Source of the DNA: Actinomadura bangladeshensis
GTDB lineage: Bacteria > Actinomycetota > Actinomycetes > Streptosporangiales > Streptosporangiaceae
Reading direction: 5' to 3'
Length of the DNA stretch: 39,573 bases
NCBI RefSeq assembly: GCF_004348335.1
Contig: NZ_SMJW01000046.1
Span: 1 to 39,573, forward strand
Shown: one piece after another, positions 15,900-24,243 of the stretch
How positions within the stretch are numbered: the stretch's first letter is position 1
How the letters are laid out: every line of letters starts with the position of its first letter
Made by a program: the position numbers and the translations under genes
Notes under the pieces: generated by a model
Seen by the model: only the letters and a program-made list of their open reading frames with translations
Databases searched by the model: none
What the model was told of the DNA's origin: nothing

Positions 15900-16835
15900 C
15901 TACTTCACCGATCCCGCGAGGACGCCCTGCACGAAGTAGCGCTGGAACGCGAAGAACACGATCAGCGGGACGATCAGCGACAGGAACGCGCCCGGCGCGA
16001 GGATGTCGATGTTGCCGGTGAACTGCCGCATCTGGGACTGCAGCCACTTGGTCATCGGCTGCGACTCGGTGTCGGCGAACACCAGCGCGACCAGCAGGTC
16101 GTTCCACACCCACAGGAACTGGAAGATGCCGAGCGAGGCGATCGCCGGGCCGCCCAGCGGGAAGATCACCCGGCGGAAGATCGTCCACTCCGAGCCGCCG
16201 TCCATCCGCGCCGCCTCCAGCAGGTCCCGGGGGATCGCCGCGAAGAAGTTGCGGAGCAGGAAGATCGCGAACGGCAGCCCGAACGCGACGTGGAACAGCA
16301 CCACGCCGGTGACCGACCCGAACATCTGGAACCCGCCGAACTCGATGGCCCCGTACAGCTTGGCGACCGGGATCAGCGCGACCTGGACCGGCACCACCAG
16401 CAGCGCCACCACCACGATGAACAGCCAGTCGCGGCCGGGGAACTCCATCCACGCGAACGCGTAGGCGGCCAGCGACGCGATCACCACCACCAGCACGGTC
16501 GCCGGGACGGTGATCAGCACGGTGTTCCAGAACGAGGCGACGAAGTCGCCCTTGTCCAGCAGCGAGCTGTAGGACTCCACGGTCAGCTGGGTCGGCTTGG
16601 TGAACACCTTCCACCAGCCGCCGGCGTTGTTGTCCTCGTTGGAGCGCAGCGACGCCACCAGCAGCCCGAGGGTCGGCACGAGCCAGAACAGCGCGACCAG
16701 CACCAGCAGCGCCTGCGCGGCACCGCCGCCGGCCCTGCCGGCGATCCGCGCGGCCAGGCCCCGGCGCGGCGCGCCCGCCGCGCCGTTGCCGCCCTCGGCC
16801 GGCGGCGCCTGCCCCGTCCTGTCCGCGGTGCTCAT
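15900..16835 (-). CDS. carbohydrate ABC transporter permease (MalG type)
   Basis: 311 residues, last gene of the sugar operon. About six membrane segments are visible (ALLVLVALFWLVPTLGLLVASL; FWNTVLITVPATVLVVVIASLAAYAFAW; WLFIVVVALLVVPVQVALIPV; VTGVVLFHVAFGLPFAIFLL; then IASLGIFQFLWVWNDLLVALVF and LSLIVPLIVFFAFQRYFV). The EAA coupling loop for the ATPase is LLEAARMDGGSEWTIFRRVIFPLGGP. The N-terminal 40 residues are polar and cytoplasmic. Its ATG overlaps the stop of the upstream permease (ATGA), so the two are translationally coupled. Confidence 0.94.
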   Translation of the reverse strand: MSTADRTGQAPPAEGGNGAAGAPRRGLAARIAGRAGGGAAQALLVLVALFWLVPTLGLLVASLRSNEDNNAGGWWKVFTKPTQLTVESYSSLLDKGDFVASFWNTVLITVPATVLVVVIASLAAYAFAWMEFPGRDWLFIVVVALLVVPVQVALIPVAKLYGAIEFGGFQMFGSVTGVVLFHVAFGLPFAIFLLRNFFAAIPRDLLEAARMDGGSEWTIFRRVIFPLGGPAIASLGIFQFLWVWNDLLVALVFADTESQPMTKWLQSQMRQFTGNIDILAPGAFLSLIVPLIVFFAFQRYFVQGVLAGSVK

Positions 16836-18220
16836 TTGCGCTCCTGCCGCAGTCGCCGGATGTTGAACAGCATGGCGGGCAGCACCAGCACGAACAGCAG
16901 CACCGCGATGGCGCTGCCGGCGCCCTGGTCGTTGCCGCCGCCGAACGACACCGTCCACATCTGCAGGGCCAGCACGTTGGCGTTCGGATCGCCGCCGCCG
17001 ATGATGTAGACGAGGTCGAACACCTTCATGACGTTGATGACCAGCGTCACCAGCACCACCATCAGGACGGGCGCGAGCAGCGGGATCGTCACCCGCCGGA
17101 ACACCTGCCATTCGGTGGCGCCGTCCACCCGGGCCGCCTCCAGCGCGTCCCGCGGGATCGCGGCGAGCCCGGCGGCGATCAGCACCATCGCGAACCCGGA
17201 CCACACCCACAGGTACGACCCGATGATGGCGGGCGTGATCAGTGTGCTCCCGAGCCATTCCGCGCCGCGGTAGGCGGCGGTGAAGTTGTCCTTGGGCAGC
17301 CGGATCGTGTACGTGCCGTCCGGGACCTTCGCCATCGTGAAGGTGCCGTCGGCCTCCGTGGTGGCCTTGGCGACCACCTTGCCGTCCTTGACGGCCTCGA
17401 CCTTGATGCCGGGCAGCCCCACCTCGCCGGCGTTGGGCGCGTTCTGCTGCCCGCCGCCGCCCCGGGTGAAGTCGAACCAGACCGTCCCGGTCAGCTGGCC
17501 GGGCCGGGCCGCCGGCGGCTGCGCGGCCGGCTTCGCGTCCTTGGGCAGGTACTCCTGCTTGACCTTCAGCAGCGGGACGAGCGCGCTCTGCCCGGCCTGG
17601 TAGGGCTTGGCGCTGACGACGGCGCCGGCGTCCTCGCGGACGAGGGGGTCGCCGCCGCTGCGGGGCCCGGCGCCCGGGTAGGTGGTGCCCTGCGCGAAGG
17701 TGTCGTGGATCGCGACCATGGCCGCGTTCGCGACGCCCTTGTCGGGGTCCATCTGGTACACCAGCCGGAAGATCACGCCGGAGGCGAGGAACGAGATCGC
17801 CATCGGCATGAACACGACGAGCTTGAACGCCGTCGACCACCGGATCCGCTCGGTGAGGACGGCGAACACCAGGCCCACGATGGTGGTCACGGTCGGGGCC
17901 ACCACGACCCAGATGGCGGTGTTGCGCACCGCGACGAGGTTGTTGTGCCCCTTGAAGATCCCGGTGTAGTTGTCGACGCCGACGAACCCGTCGCCCGAGG
18001 CGTCGAAGAAACTGCGGATCACCGAGTAGACGATCGGGTAAACGACCAGGAAGCCGAGCAGCAGCAGCGCCGGCAGCAGGAACGTCATGGCCAGCCAGGA
18101 CGGCGGGGTCAGCCGCTCGCGTCCGCGGCGGGCGCCGGGCCGCCGCGCGGCCGGCACGTCGACGGCGGCGGCGCCGCCGGCCGTCGCGGCCGGCGGCACC
18201 TCCTCATTCCGAGCCTTCAT
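16832..18220 (-). CDS. carbohydrate ABC transporter permease (MalF type) with Ig-like insert
   Basis: 462 residues, much longer than the usual ~300. After a cytoplasmic tail there are membrane segments at about 44-68, 98-121 and 131-155. A ~165-residue polar insert (156-322) comes next, then the remaining segments from 327 on. The EAA loop is LEAARVDGATEWQVFRRVTIPLLAP. Inside the insert, residues 242-310 (LTGTVWFDFTR, GLPGIKVEAVKDGKVVAKATTEADGTF, VPDGTYTIRLP) look like a Cna-B/SdrD-B or carboxypeptidase-regulatory Ig-like domain. By topology it faces outside, where E. coli MalF has its P2 loop that holds the binding protein. It is the third gene of the operon. Confidence 0.93.
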   Translation of the reverse strand: MKARNEEVPPAATAGGAAAVDVPAARRPGARRGRERLTPPSWLAMTFLLPALLLLGFLVVYPIVYSVIRSFFDASGDGFVGVDNYTGIFKGHNNLVAVRNTAIWVVVAPTVTTIVGLVFAVLTERIRWSTAFKLVVFMPMAISFLASGVIFRLVYQMDPDKGVANAAMVAIHDTFAQGTTYPGAGPRSGGDPLVREDAGAVVSAKPYQAGQSALVPLLKVKQEYLPKDAKPAAQPPAARPGQLTGTVWFDFTRGGGGQQNAPNAGEVGLPGIKVEAVKDGKVVAKATTEADGTFTMAKVPDGTYTIRLPKDNFTAAYRGAEWLGSTLITPAIIGSYLWVWSGFAMVLIAAGLAAIPRDALEAARVDGATEWQVFRRVTIPLLAPVLMVVLVTLVINVMKVFDLVYIIGGGDPNANVLALQMWTVSFGGGNDQGAGSAIAVLLFVLVLPAMLFNIRRLRQERK

Positions 18221-18229
18221 CCAGGGATT

Positions 18230-18268
18230 CCCTACTTGTCGGCCCTACTCGTACGCCCTACTTGTAGG
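18230..18268. repeat. 13-bp tandem repeat, three units, multiplying the binding-protein stop codon
   Basis: Three 13-bp units on the plus strand are CCCTACTTGTCGG, CCCTACTCGTACG and CCCTACTTGTAGG. On the minus strand each reads ...AAG/GAG-TAG-GG, copying the last codons (Tyr-Lys-stop) of the binding-protein gene. The TAGs (lowest base 18258, 18245, 18232) fall in three different frames. It fills the 37-base gap before the permease gene. Confidence 0.85.
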
Positions 18269-19580
18269 CACGGGCGGCCTCGGCCTCCAGCTTGGCCTGC
18301 GTGCCCTTGACGTCGGTCGGCTTCATCACGAACTGGCGCAGCGCCTCCCACTCGCCCTTGCCGGGCGTCGCGCCGAACGCGGCGGGCGCCAGGTCGGACA
18401 TGTCGTAGCGGGCGGCGTCGCCCGACTGCTGCAGCTGGGTGATGAGCTGCTTGGCGATCGGGTCGGAGTAGGCGTCCGGCGGGACGTTCTTGTTCGGCGT
18501 CAGGTAGCCGCCGAGCCCGGCCCAGACCTTGCCGGCCTCCGGGGAGGCGAGGAACTTCATCAGCTCCTGCGCGCCCTTGCCGTCCTTCATCGCGACCGCG
18601 ACGTCGCCGCCGAGGATCGCCGGGGCGGTGTCGCCGGCCTTCGGGAACGCGAACACCTTGGCGTCCGTGCCGACCTTGGACTTGGTGGTGGAGATGTTCG
18701 CGGCGGCGAAGTCGCCGCCGTAGACCATGGCGGCCTTCTGCTGGCCGAAGACCTGGGTGACCGACTCGTCGAACTTGGTCTTGGTCGCGGTGGCGACGCC
18801 GCCGTTCAGGAAGTCGGGCTTGCCCCAGACCTCGGCGAGGGTCTCCAGCGCCTTGCCGACGGTCGGGTCGGTCCACTTGATCTCGTGCTTGGCGAGCTTG
18901 TCGTAGTTCTCCGGGCCCGCCTGCGACAGGTAGACGTTCTCGAACCAGTCGGTCAGCGTCCAGGAGTCCTGCGGGCCGGCGGCGAGGGTGAACGGGGTGG
19001 TGCCCGCGTCCTGCAGCGTGCCGGCGGTCTTGACCAGGTCGGCCCAGGCCGCGGGCGGCTGCACGCCGGCCTCGTCGAACGCCTGCGGCCGGTACCACAG
19101 GATCGACTTGTAGGCGGCCTTGGCGATCACGCCGTAGGCCTTGCCGTCGGCGGAGCCGAGCTCCTTCCAGTACGGCGAGTAGTTCGTGCCGACCTCGGCG
19201 ACGACGTCGTCGGCGAGCGGCTTCAGCGACCCCTTGGCGGCGTACTGCTGCATGAGGCCGGGCTGCGGCAGGATCGCCACGTCCGGCGGGTTGCCGGCCT
19301 CGATGCGGGGGCCGAGGTAGGCGTCGGTGTTCTCACCGGTGGAGGCGTAGTTGACCTTCGCCCCGGTCTTCTGCTCGAACGCCTGCAGCACCTTGCGGAA
19401 GTTGGTCTCCTCCTGGCCCGTCCACTTGGCCGCGACCTCGATCGTGGTGCCCTTCAGCGCTCCCCCGCCGGCCGGGGTGGAGCCGTCGCTCCCGCCGTCG
19501 TCGTCGCCGCCGCACGCGGCGGCCGAGGACAGGAGCAATCCCGCCGCGACGGCGGCTCCCATCAGCCTGCTGACCCTCAT
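18258..19580 (-). CDS. sugar ABC transporter substrate-binding lipoprotein (AglE-like)
   Basis: 440 residues with a type II signal peptide: MRVSRLMGAAVAAGLLLSSAAAC, lipidated Cys23, then an Asp/Gly-rich linker. The family 1 solute-binding fold follows (VLQAFEQKTGAKVNYAS, YLGPRIEAGNPPDVAILPQPGLMQQYA, GVIAKAAYKSILWYRPQAFDEAG, TDWFENVYLSQAGPENYD, KAAMVYGGDFAAANIS). The WYRP, TDWFENVYL and HEIKWTDP segments resemble alpha-glucoside binding proteins such as AglE, so an alpha-linked glucoside is the best guess. It is anchored outside the membrane and feeds the two permeases. Its ATG overlaps the upstream ATPase stop (ATGA). The stop codon is triplicated by the 13-bp repeat. Confidence 0.92.
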   Translation of the reverse strand: MRVSRLMGAAVAAGLLLSSAAACGGDDDGGSDGSTPAGGGALKGTTIEVAAKWTGQEETNFRKVLQAFEQKTGAKVNYASTGENTDAYLGPRIEAGNPPDVAILPQPGLMQQYAAKGSLKPLADDVVAEVGTNYSPYWKELGSADGKAYGVIAKAAYKSILWYRPQAFDEAGVQPPAAWADLVKTAGTLQDAGTTPFTLAAGPQDSWTLTDWFENVYLSQAGPENYDKLAKHEIKWTDPTVGKALETLAEVWGKPDFLNGGVATATKTKFDESVTQVFGQQKAAMVYGGDFAAANISTTKSKVGTDAKVFAFPKAGDTAPAILGGDVAVAMKDGKGAQELMKFLASPEAGKVWAGLGGYLTPNKNVPPDAYSDPIAKQLITQLQQSGDAARYDMSDLAPAAFGATPGKGEWEALRQFVMKPTDVKGTQAKLEAEAARAYK

Positions 19581-20806
19581 TCTTCATCCTCCCTGAGCGG
19601 ACCGGCGGCGTCCGATCCCCAGATCGCCGCGCCGGACTCGATATCGAAGAAGTGCAGGCGGCCGGTGTCGACGCGGATCGTCACCGGGTCGCCCACCTTC
19701 ACGCGGGTGCGCGGGCTGAACCGCGCGACCAGGTCCGTGCGGGGGCTCTCCAGGTGCCCCAGCACGTCGGTCCCCGCGTCGCGGGCGAGTTCCTTGGTGT
19801 CCTCGGTGACGACCTGGGACGCCTCGATCGCGAAATGGACCAGCACGTCCGAGCCCATGGCCTCCACGAGGTCGGCGGTGGAGTCCAGCCCGGACCCCTC
19901 GGGCGCCTCCACGAGCTCGGAGTCCTCCATGTCCTCGGGGCGGATGCCGACGACGACGTCGCTCCCGAGGCGGGACGCCAGGGCCGGGCGCTCGGTCAGC
20001 ACCGCGGCCGGCAGCGCCAAGGTCTGGCCGCCGATCTCCAGGCGCGGGTTCGCCGCGTCCCCGGACAGCGTGCCCTGGATCAGGTTCATGGCCGGTGAGC
20101 CGATGAATCCGGCGACGAACAGGTTGGCCGGCCGGTCGTAGAGCTCCTGCGGCGGCGCGACCTGCTGCAGTTCGCCCTTCTTCATCACCGCGACCCGGTC
20201 GCCGAGCGTCATCGCCTCGGTCTGGTCGTGGGTGACGTAGATCGTGGTGACGCCGAGGTCGCGCTGGATGCGGGCGATCTCGGCGCGCATCTGGACGCGG
20301 AGCTTGGCGTCGAGGTTGGACAGCGGCTCGTCCATCAGGAAGGCCTGCGGCTCCCGGACGATCGCGCGGCCCATCGCGACGCGCTGCCGCTGCCCGCCCG
20401 ACAGGTTGCGGGGCTTGCGGGACAGGTGGTCGGTGAGGCCGAGGATCTCCGCGGCGCGGTCGACCTTCTCCCGGATCTCGGCCTTCGGCATCTTGCGCAG
20501 CGACAGCCCGAAGCCGATGTTGTCGCGCACCGACAGGTGCGGGTAGAGGGCGTAGCTCTGGAACACCATCGCGACGTCGCGGTCGCGGGCCGGGACCCGG
20601 TTGACGACCCGGCCTCCGATGGTGACCTCGCCCTCGGAGATGTCCTCCAGGCCGGCGACCATCCGCAGCGCGGTCGTCTTCCCGCAGCCGGAGGGGCCGA
20701 CGAGGACGAGGAACTCGCCGTCGGCGATGTGGAGGTTCAGATCGGTCACGGCCCGCGTGCCGTCGGGATAGACCTTCCCGACGCTGGTCAGGTCGACCTC
20801 TGCCAC
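19577..20806 (-). CDS. sugar ABC transporter ATP-binding protein (UgpC/MsmK type), first gene of operon
   Basis: 409 residues starting at GTG 20806 (VAEVDLTSVGKVYPDGT), chosen because AGAGGAG lies just before it; the frame is open further but reads as spacer. ABC motifs are complete: [60 protein letters not shown], plus a C-terminal MalK-type regulatory domain. It is the promoter-proximal gene of the ATPase-binding protein-permease-permease operon. It is closely similar to the ATPase at 14585, so the single pair of permeases appears to be served by two ATPases. The C-terminal domains differ more than the catalytic parts, hinting at different regulation. Confidence 0.93.
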   Translation of the reverse strand: MAEVDLTSVGKVYPDGTRAVTDLNLHIADGEFLVLVGPSGCGKTTALRMVAGLEDISEGEVTIGGRVVNRVPARDRDVAMVFQSYALYPHLSVRDNIGFGLSLRKMPKAEIREKVDRAAEILGLTDHLSRKPRNLSGGQRQRVAMGRAIVREPQAFLMDEPLSNLDAKLRVQMRAEIARIQRDLGVTTIYVTHDQTEAMTLGDRVAVMKKGELQQVAPPQELYDRPANLFVAGFIGSPAMNLIQGTLSGDAANPRLEIGGQTLALPAAVLTERPALASRLGSDVVVGIRPEDMEDSELVEAPEGSGLDSTADLVEAMGSDVLVHFAIEASQVVTEDTKELARDAGTDVLGHLESPRTDLVARFSPRTRVKVGDPVTIRVDTGRLHFFDIESGAAIWGSDAAGPLREDEE

Positions 20807-21030
20807 GGCGTCTCCTCTTCTGCACGGCACGGCTCGGGGAGGGCGCGGGCTCGTCCCGGCACGGCGGATCACCGCCGTGCGGAAGGAACCGGTTTACCCC
20901 CGCGTAACAATGCATCTAGGTGGTACATGGCGGACTACCCCGACCGCAATAGCGCAGTGCCCGCTGACACATTTGGTGCAGAGATCGTTACCGAGCCGTT
21001 TCCGCCCCTGTTATGCCCTGTCCGAAATAA
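20807..21030. promoter_or_regulatory. promoter region of the sugar-transport operon
   Basis: This is relatively AT-rich sequence between the operon's GTG start and the M24 terminator, 224 bases long. It must hold the operon promoter. No CG-centred GGAAACG-type LacI operator like those at 14492 and 14557 is present. AACCGGTT near 20888 is the only short palindrome that could be an operator. No open reading frame or RNA gene is evident. Confidence 0.4.
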
Positions 21031-21068
21031 CGTGAGGGTGCGGACGAAAATCCGTCCGCACCCTCACG
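21031..21068 (-). terminator. Rho-independent terminator of the M24 peptidase gene
   Basis: A 16-bp perfect stem (21031-21046 with 21053-21068) closes on a six-base loop. Read on the minus strand it begins 22 bases after the M24 stop and is followed by TTATTTC. It also insulates the sugar operon from the peptidase gene. Confidence 0.85.
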
Positions 21069-21090
21069 CCCGCCGTTCCCCGCCGGCGGG

Positions 21091-22212
21091 TCAGTCCACG
21101 GTCACCAGGCCGCGCTCGGTGACGTTCATGGGCTCGTAGCCGTCCTCGGTGCACACGACGATGTCCTCGATGCGGGCGCCGTGCGGGCCGGGGTAGATCC
21201 CCGGCTCGATGGAGAACGCCATCCCCGCCTCCAGCGGCTCGCGGTTGCCGGCGACGATGTAGGGGTCCTCGTGCGACTCCAGCCCGATGCCGTGCCCGGT
21301 GCGGTGGAAGAAGTGCTCGCCGTACCCGGCCGCGGCGATGACGTCGCGGCCGGCGGCGTCCACCGCCTCGGGCGTGGCGCCCGGCCGCACGGCCTCGCAG
21401 GACGCGCGCTGCGCCTCCTCCAGCACCGCGTAGTAGGCGCGGTACTCGGCGGGCGCCTCCCCCACGCAGTAGTTGCGGGTGGAGTCCGAGCAGTAGCCGC
21501 TCGGCATCGTCCCGCCGATGTCGACCACGACGGGCTCGCCCGGCGAGATGACGCGGTCCGACAGCTCGGCGTGCGGGTTCGCGCCGTTCGGGCCGGACCC
21601 GACGATGACGAAGTCGACGCGGGCGTGGCCCTCGGCGATGATCGCGTCGGCGATGTCGCGGCCGACCTCCCGCTCGGTGCGGCCGGCCTTGAGGAGCCCC
21701 GGCACGAGGCGGTGCACGCGGTCGATCGCCGCGCCCGCCTCGCGCAGCGCCGCGACCTCGGCGGCGGACTTGCGCATCCGCAGCTCGCGCAGCACCGATC
21801 CGGCCGCGACCTGCTCGGCGCCGGGCAGCGCGGCGCGGAACCGCAGCGCCATGGCCGCCCACATCCGGTCGGCGACGCCGACCCTGGCGATGCCGGACGG
21901 GAGCCGGGCGGCGGTGAGCGCGAACGGGTCCTCGGTCTCGTCCCAGGGCACCAGCTCGATGCCGAGCGCCCCGGCCGGGGACTCCCGCGCGGCGGGCAGC
22001 TCCAGCCGCGGGACGACCAGGAACGGCTCCCCCTCGGCGGGGACCGCCAGGCAGGTGAGCCGCTCCAGCTGCAGCGCGTCGTAGCCGGTGACGTAGCGCA
22101 GGTCCGGGCCGGGCGTCAGCAGCACCGCGCCGAGGCCCGCCCCGGCCGCCGCCTCCCGCACCCGCCCGATGCGCTCCGGCGGATACAACTCCGTTGTCAC
22201 ACCCGTCTCCAT
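21091..22212 (-). CDS. M24 family metallopeptidase (Xaa-Pro dipeptidase/aminopeptidase P type)
   Basis: 373 residues. The N-terminal creatinase-like domain (about 1-135: LLTPGPDLRYVTGYDALQLERLTCLAVP) is followed by the pita-bread catalytic domain. The five metal ligands can be placed: Asp in VVVDIGGTMPSGYCSDSTRNY (two), His in HRTGHGIGLESHE, Glu in SIEPGIY, and Glu in ARIEDIVVCTEDG. It cleaves an N-terminal residue from a Xaa-Pro bond in the cytoplasm, freeing proline. ATG 22212 has a weak AGGA site. It is divergent from the exonuclease gene, 87 bases start to start. Confidence 0.93.
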   Translation of the reverse strand: METGVTTELYPPERIGRVREAAAGAGLGAVLLTPGPDLRYVTGYDALQLERLTCLAVPAEGEPFLVVPRLELPAARESPAGALGIELVPWDETEDPFALTAARLPSGIARVGVADRMWAAMALRFRAALPGAEQVAAGSVLRELRMRKSAAEVAALREAGAAIDRVHRLVPGLLKAGRTEREVGRDIADAIIAEGHARVDFVIVGSGPNGANPHAELSDRVISPGEPVVVDIGGTMPSGYCSDSTRNYCVGEAPAEYRAYYAVLEEAQRASCEAVRPGATPEAVDAAGRDVIAAAGYGEHFFHRTGHGIGLESHEDPYIVAGNREPLEAGMAFSIEPGIYPGPHGARIEDIVVCTEDGYEPMNVTERGLVTVD

Positions 22213-22299
22213 TCTCGAGTCCTGTCCGATGGCCGGTACCAGGATCCCAGGAGCGGCGGTGCCGCGCGGCGTCGGACCCGCGTGGCAGCATGTCCCCCC

Positions 22300-23220
22300 A
22301 TGAGCGGGTTGATGCTGCTGGACACGCCGTCGCTGTACTTCCGCGCCTTCTACGGGGTGCCCGAGTCGGTGACGGCCCCCGACGGGACGCCGGTGAACGC
22401 CGTGCGCGGTCTCATCGACATGATCGCGCGGCTCGTCGCCGACCGTTCGCCGGACCGCCTGGTCTGCTGCATGGACGCCGACTGGCGGCCCGCGTTCCGG
22501 GTGGCGGCGCTGCCGTCCTACAAGGCGCACCGGGTGGCCGAGGACGGCGGCGACCAGACCCCGGACGCGCTGGAGGCGCAGCTCCCGGTGATCGACGCCG
22601 TGCTGGACGCGGTCGGGCTGGCCCGCGCCGGCGTCCCCGGCTACGAGGCCGACGACGTGATCGGGACGCTCGCGGTGCGCGGCGCCGCCGCCGGGCCGGT
22701 CGACATCGTGACCGGCGACCGCGACCTGTTCCAGCTCGTCGACGACCGCGGCCCGGTCGCCGTCCTCTACACCGCGCGCGGCATCCGGAACCTGCAGATC
22801 ATGGGCGAGAAGGAGGTCGCGGCCAAGTACGGCATCCCGGGCCGCGGCTACGGCGACTACGCGACGCTGCGCGGCGACCCGAGCGACGGCCTGCCCGGGG
22901 TGCCCGGCGTCGGCGACAAGACGGCCGCCGCGCTCGTCACCCGGTTCGGGTCGGTCGAGGGCATCCTCGCGGCGCTGGAGGCGGGCACCGACGAGGGCTT
23001 CCCGGCGGGCGCCCGCCGCCGGATGGAGGCGGCGCGCGAGTACCTGGCCGCCGCCGAGACGGTGGTGCGGGTGGTCACCGACATCGACGCGCCGGAGCTC
23101 GCGGGGCTGGACGACCGGCTGCCCGCGCAGCCGCGCGACGCCGCGGCCCTCGTCGAACTGGCCGACACCTGGAACCTCGGCAGCCCCGTCAACCGCCTCC
23201 TGAACGCCCTCGCGCGGTGA
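22300..23220 (+). CDS. 5'-3' exonuclease (DNA polymerase I N-terminal type)
   Basis: 306 residues, a stand-alone version of the 5' nuclease domain. Metal-binding acidic residues are visible in LMLLDTPSLYFRAFYG, CCMDADWRPAFR, GYEADDVIGTLA and IVTGDRDLFQLV, and the helix-hairpin-helix follows in GDPSDGLPGVPGVGDKTAAALV. It should cut 5' flaps and DNA/RNA ends in repair or Okazaki fragment processing. Actinobacteria often carry such a free copy besides polA. ATG 22300 is fixed by the MSGLMLLDTPSL N-terminus matching the family start. Confidence 0.93.
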   Translation: MSGLMLLDTPSLYFRAFYGVPESVTAPDGTPVNAVRGLIDMIARLVADRSPDRLVCCMDADWRPAFRVAALPSYKAHRVAEDGGDQTPDALEAQLPVIDAVLDAVGLARAGVPGYEADDVIGTLAVRGAAAGPVDIVTGDRDLFQLVDDRGPVAVLYTARGIRNLQIMGEKEVAAKYGIPGRGYGDYATLRGDPSDGLPGVPGVGDKTAAALVTRFGSVEGILAALEAGTDEGFPAGARRRMEAAREYLAAAETVVRVVTDIDAPELAGLDDRLPAQPRDAAALVELADTWNLGSPVNRLLNALAR

Positions 23221-23436
23221 GCATCGCGATTTCACTGCAAATTTCGCCAAAAGTGTCATAAGACGCAGACAGGGCGTTCCCCGGCGGGCAGCATCCGAGG
23301 CGGTGACGGGTTCCCCTGGAGGCGTGCAGAGACGCGTGCAGACGACCGGTACCCGCGGCACTGGGCCTCACCGCCCCACTCCCCCCATGCGCCGCGGGTG
23401 CCGGTTCACACGGTCCCGGACCGGAACGGACGTGCG

Positions 23437-24201
23437 GTGAGCGAGCGGACCACGACCCGCGGCGGCCTCGCCGCGGGTCCCGGCGAGGGGTTCTGGCACG
23501 CGCTGGACGGCCCGGAGCGCACGGCCCTGCGCGACGCGGGACGGGCGCGGACCTACCGGCCGCGGGCGCCGCTGTGCTACCAGGGCGACGACTCCGACCA
23601 CATCATCGTCATCGAGTCCGGCTGGGCGAAGGTCGTCGCCTCCAGCGCGGACGGTCACTCGGTGGTGCTGGCCGTGCGGGGCCCGGGCGACCTGGTGTGC
23701 GAGAGCGCGGTGCTCGGCCGGCGGGAGCGGTCGGCGACCGTGCAGGCGCTCGACGAACTCCGGGCGCTGCTGGTGCCGGCCGCCCGCTTCACCGCCTTCC
23801 TGGACGCGCATCCGCGGGTGTGGATGCTGGTCAGCGGCACGTTCGTGCGGCGCCTGGACGACGCGGACCGGCGGCTGCGCGCGCACGTGTCGGCGCAGGG
23901 CGCGCGGCGGCTGGCGATCCTGCTCGCGGGGCTCGCGGACATGTCGGCCCGGCACGTCGCGGCGGGCCCCGGCGGCGAGGTCCCCATCGGGCCGCCGCTG
24001 TCGCAGGAGGAGCTCGGCAGCTGGATGGACGCCTCCCGCGAGACGGTCGCGCGGGCCCTAGCGGTGCTGCGGGACGAGGGGCTGGTCCGCACCGGCCGGC
24101 GCCGGCTGACCGTGCTGGACCCGGCGGGGCTGCGGGCCTTCGCGCGGACCCCGGGCGACCGGGAGGGCGGCGCCGGACCGCCCGGCGCCTTTACAATGTA
24201 G
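23437..24201 (+). CDS. Crp/Fnr family transcriptional regulator
   Basis: 254 residues from GTG 23437; an in-frame GTG 13 codons earlier is possible and neither has a strong ribosome site. The cyclic-nucleotide-binding beta-roll covers about 30-135 (LCYQGDDSDHIIVIESGWAKVVASSADGHSVVLAVRGPGDLVCESAVLG), then the dimer helix. The Crp HTH is near 195-235 (LSQEELGSWMDASRETVARALAVLRDEGLVRTGRRRLTVLD). No Fnr-type cysteine cluster is seen. The signal it senses is unknown. The 216 bases upstream include an AT-rich block at 23228-23262 that likely holds its promoter. Its TAG stop overlaps the shared promoter/operator element before the RNB gene. Confidence 0.92.
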   Translation: MSERTTTRGGLAAGPGEGFWHALDGPERTALRDAGRARTYRPRAPLCYQGDDSDHIIVIESGWAKVVASSADGHSVVLAVRGPGDLVCESAVLGRRERSATVQALDELRALLVPAARFTAFLDAHPRVWMLVSGTFVRRLDDADRRLRAHVSAQGARRLAILLAGLADMSARHVAAGPGGEVPIGPPLSQEELGSWMDASRETVARALAVLRDEGLVRTGRRRLTVLDPAGLRAFARTPGDREGGAGPPGAFTM

Positions 24202-24207
24202 ATTCCG
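24188..24207 (+). promoter_or_regulatory. TTTACA-N-TGTAGA element before the RNB ribonuclease gene
   Basis: CCTTTACAATGTAGATTCCG contains the best dyad of the three related elements (TNTACA-N-TGTANA). TAGATT also fits a -10 box, which would put the RNA start near 24211, about 33 bases before the GTG. It overlaps the last codons of the Crp/Fnr gene. Confidence 0.5.
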
Positions 24208-24243
24208 ATCTTTTCGGGGGGTTCGTCCCGTACGCTCGGTTCT

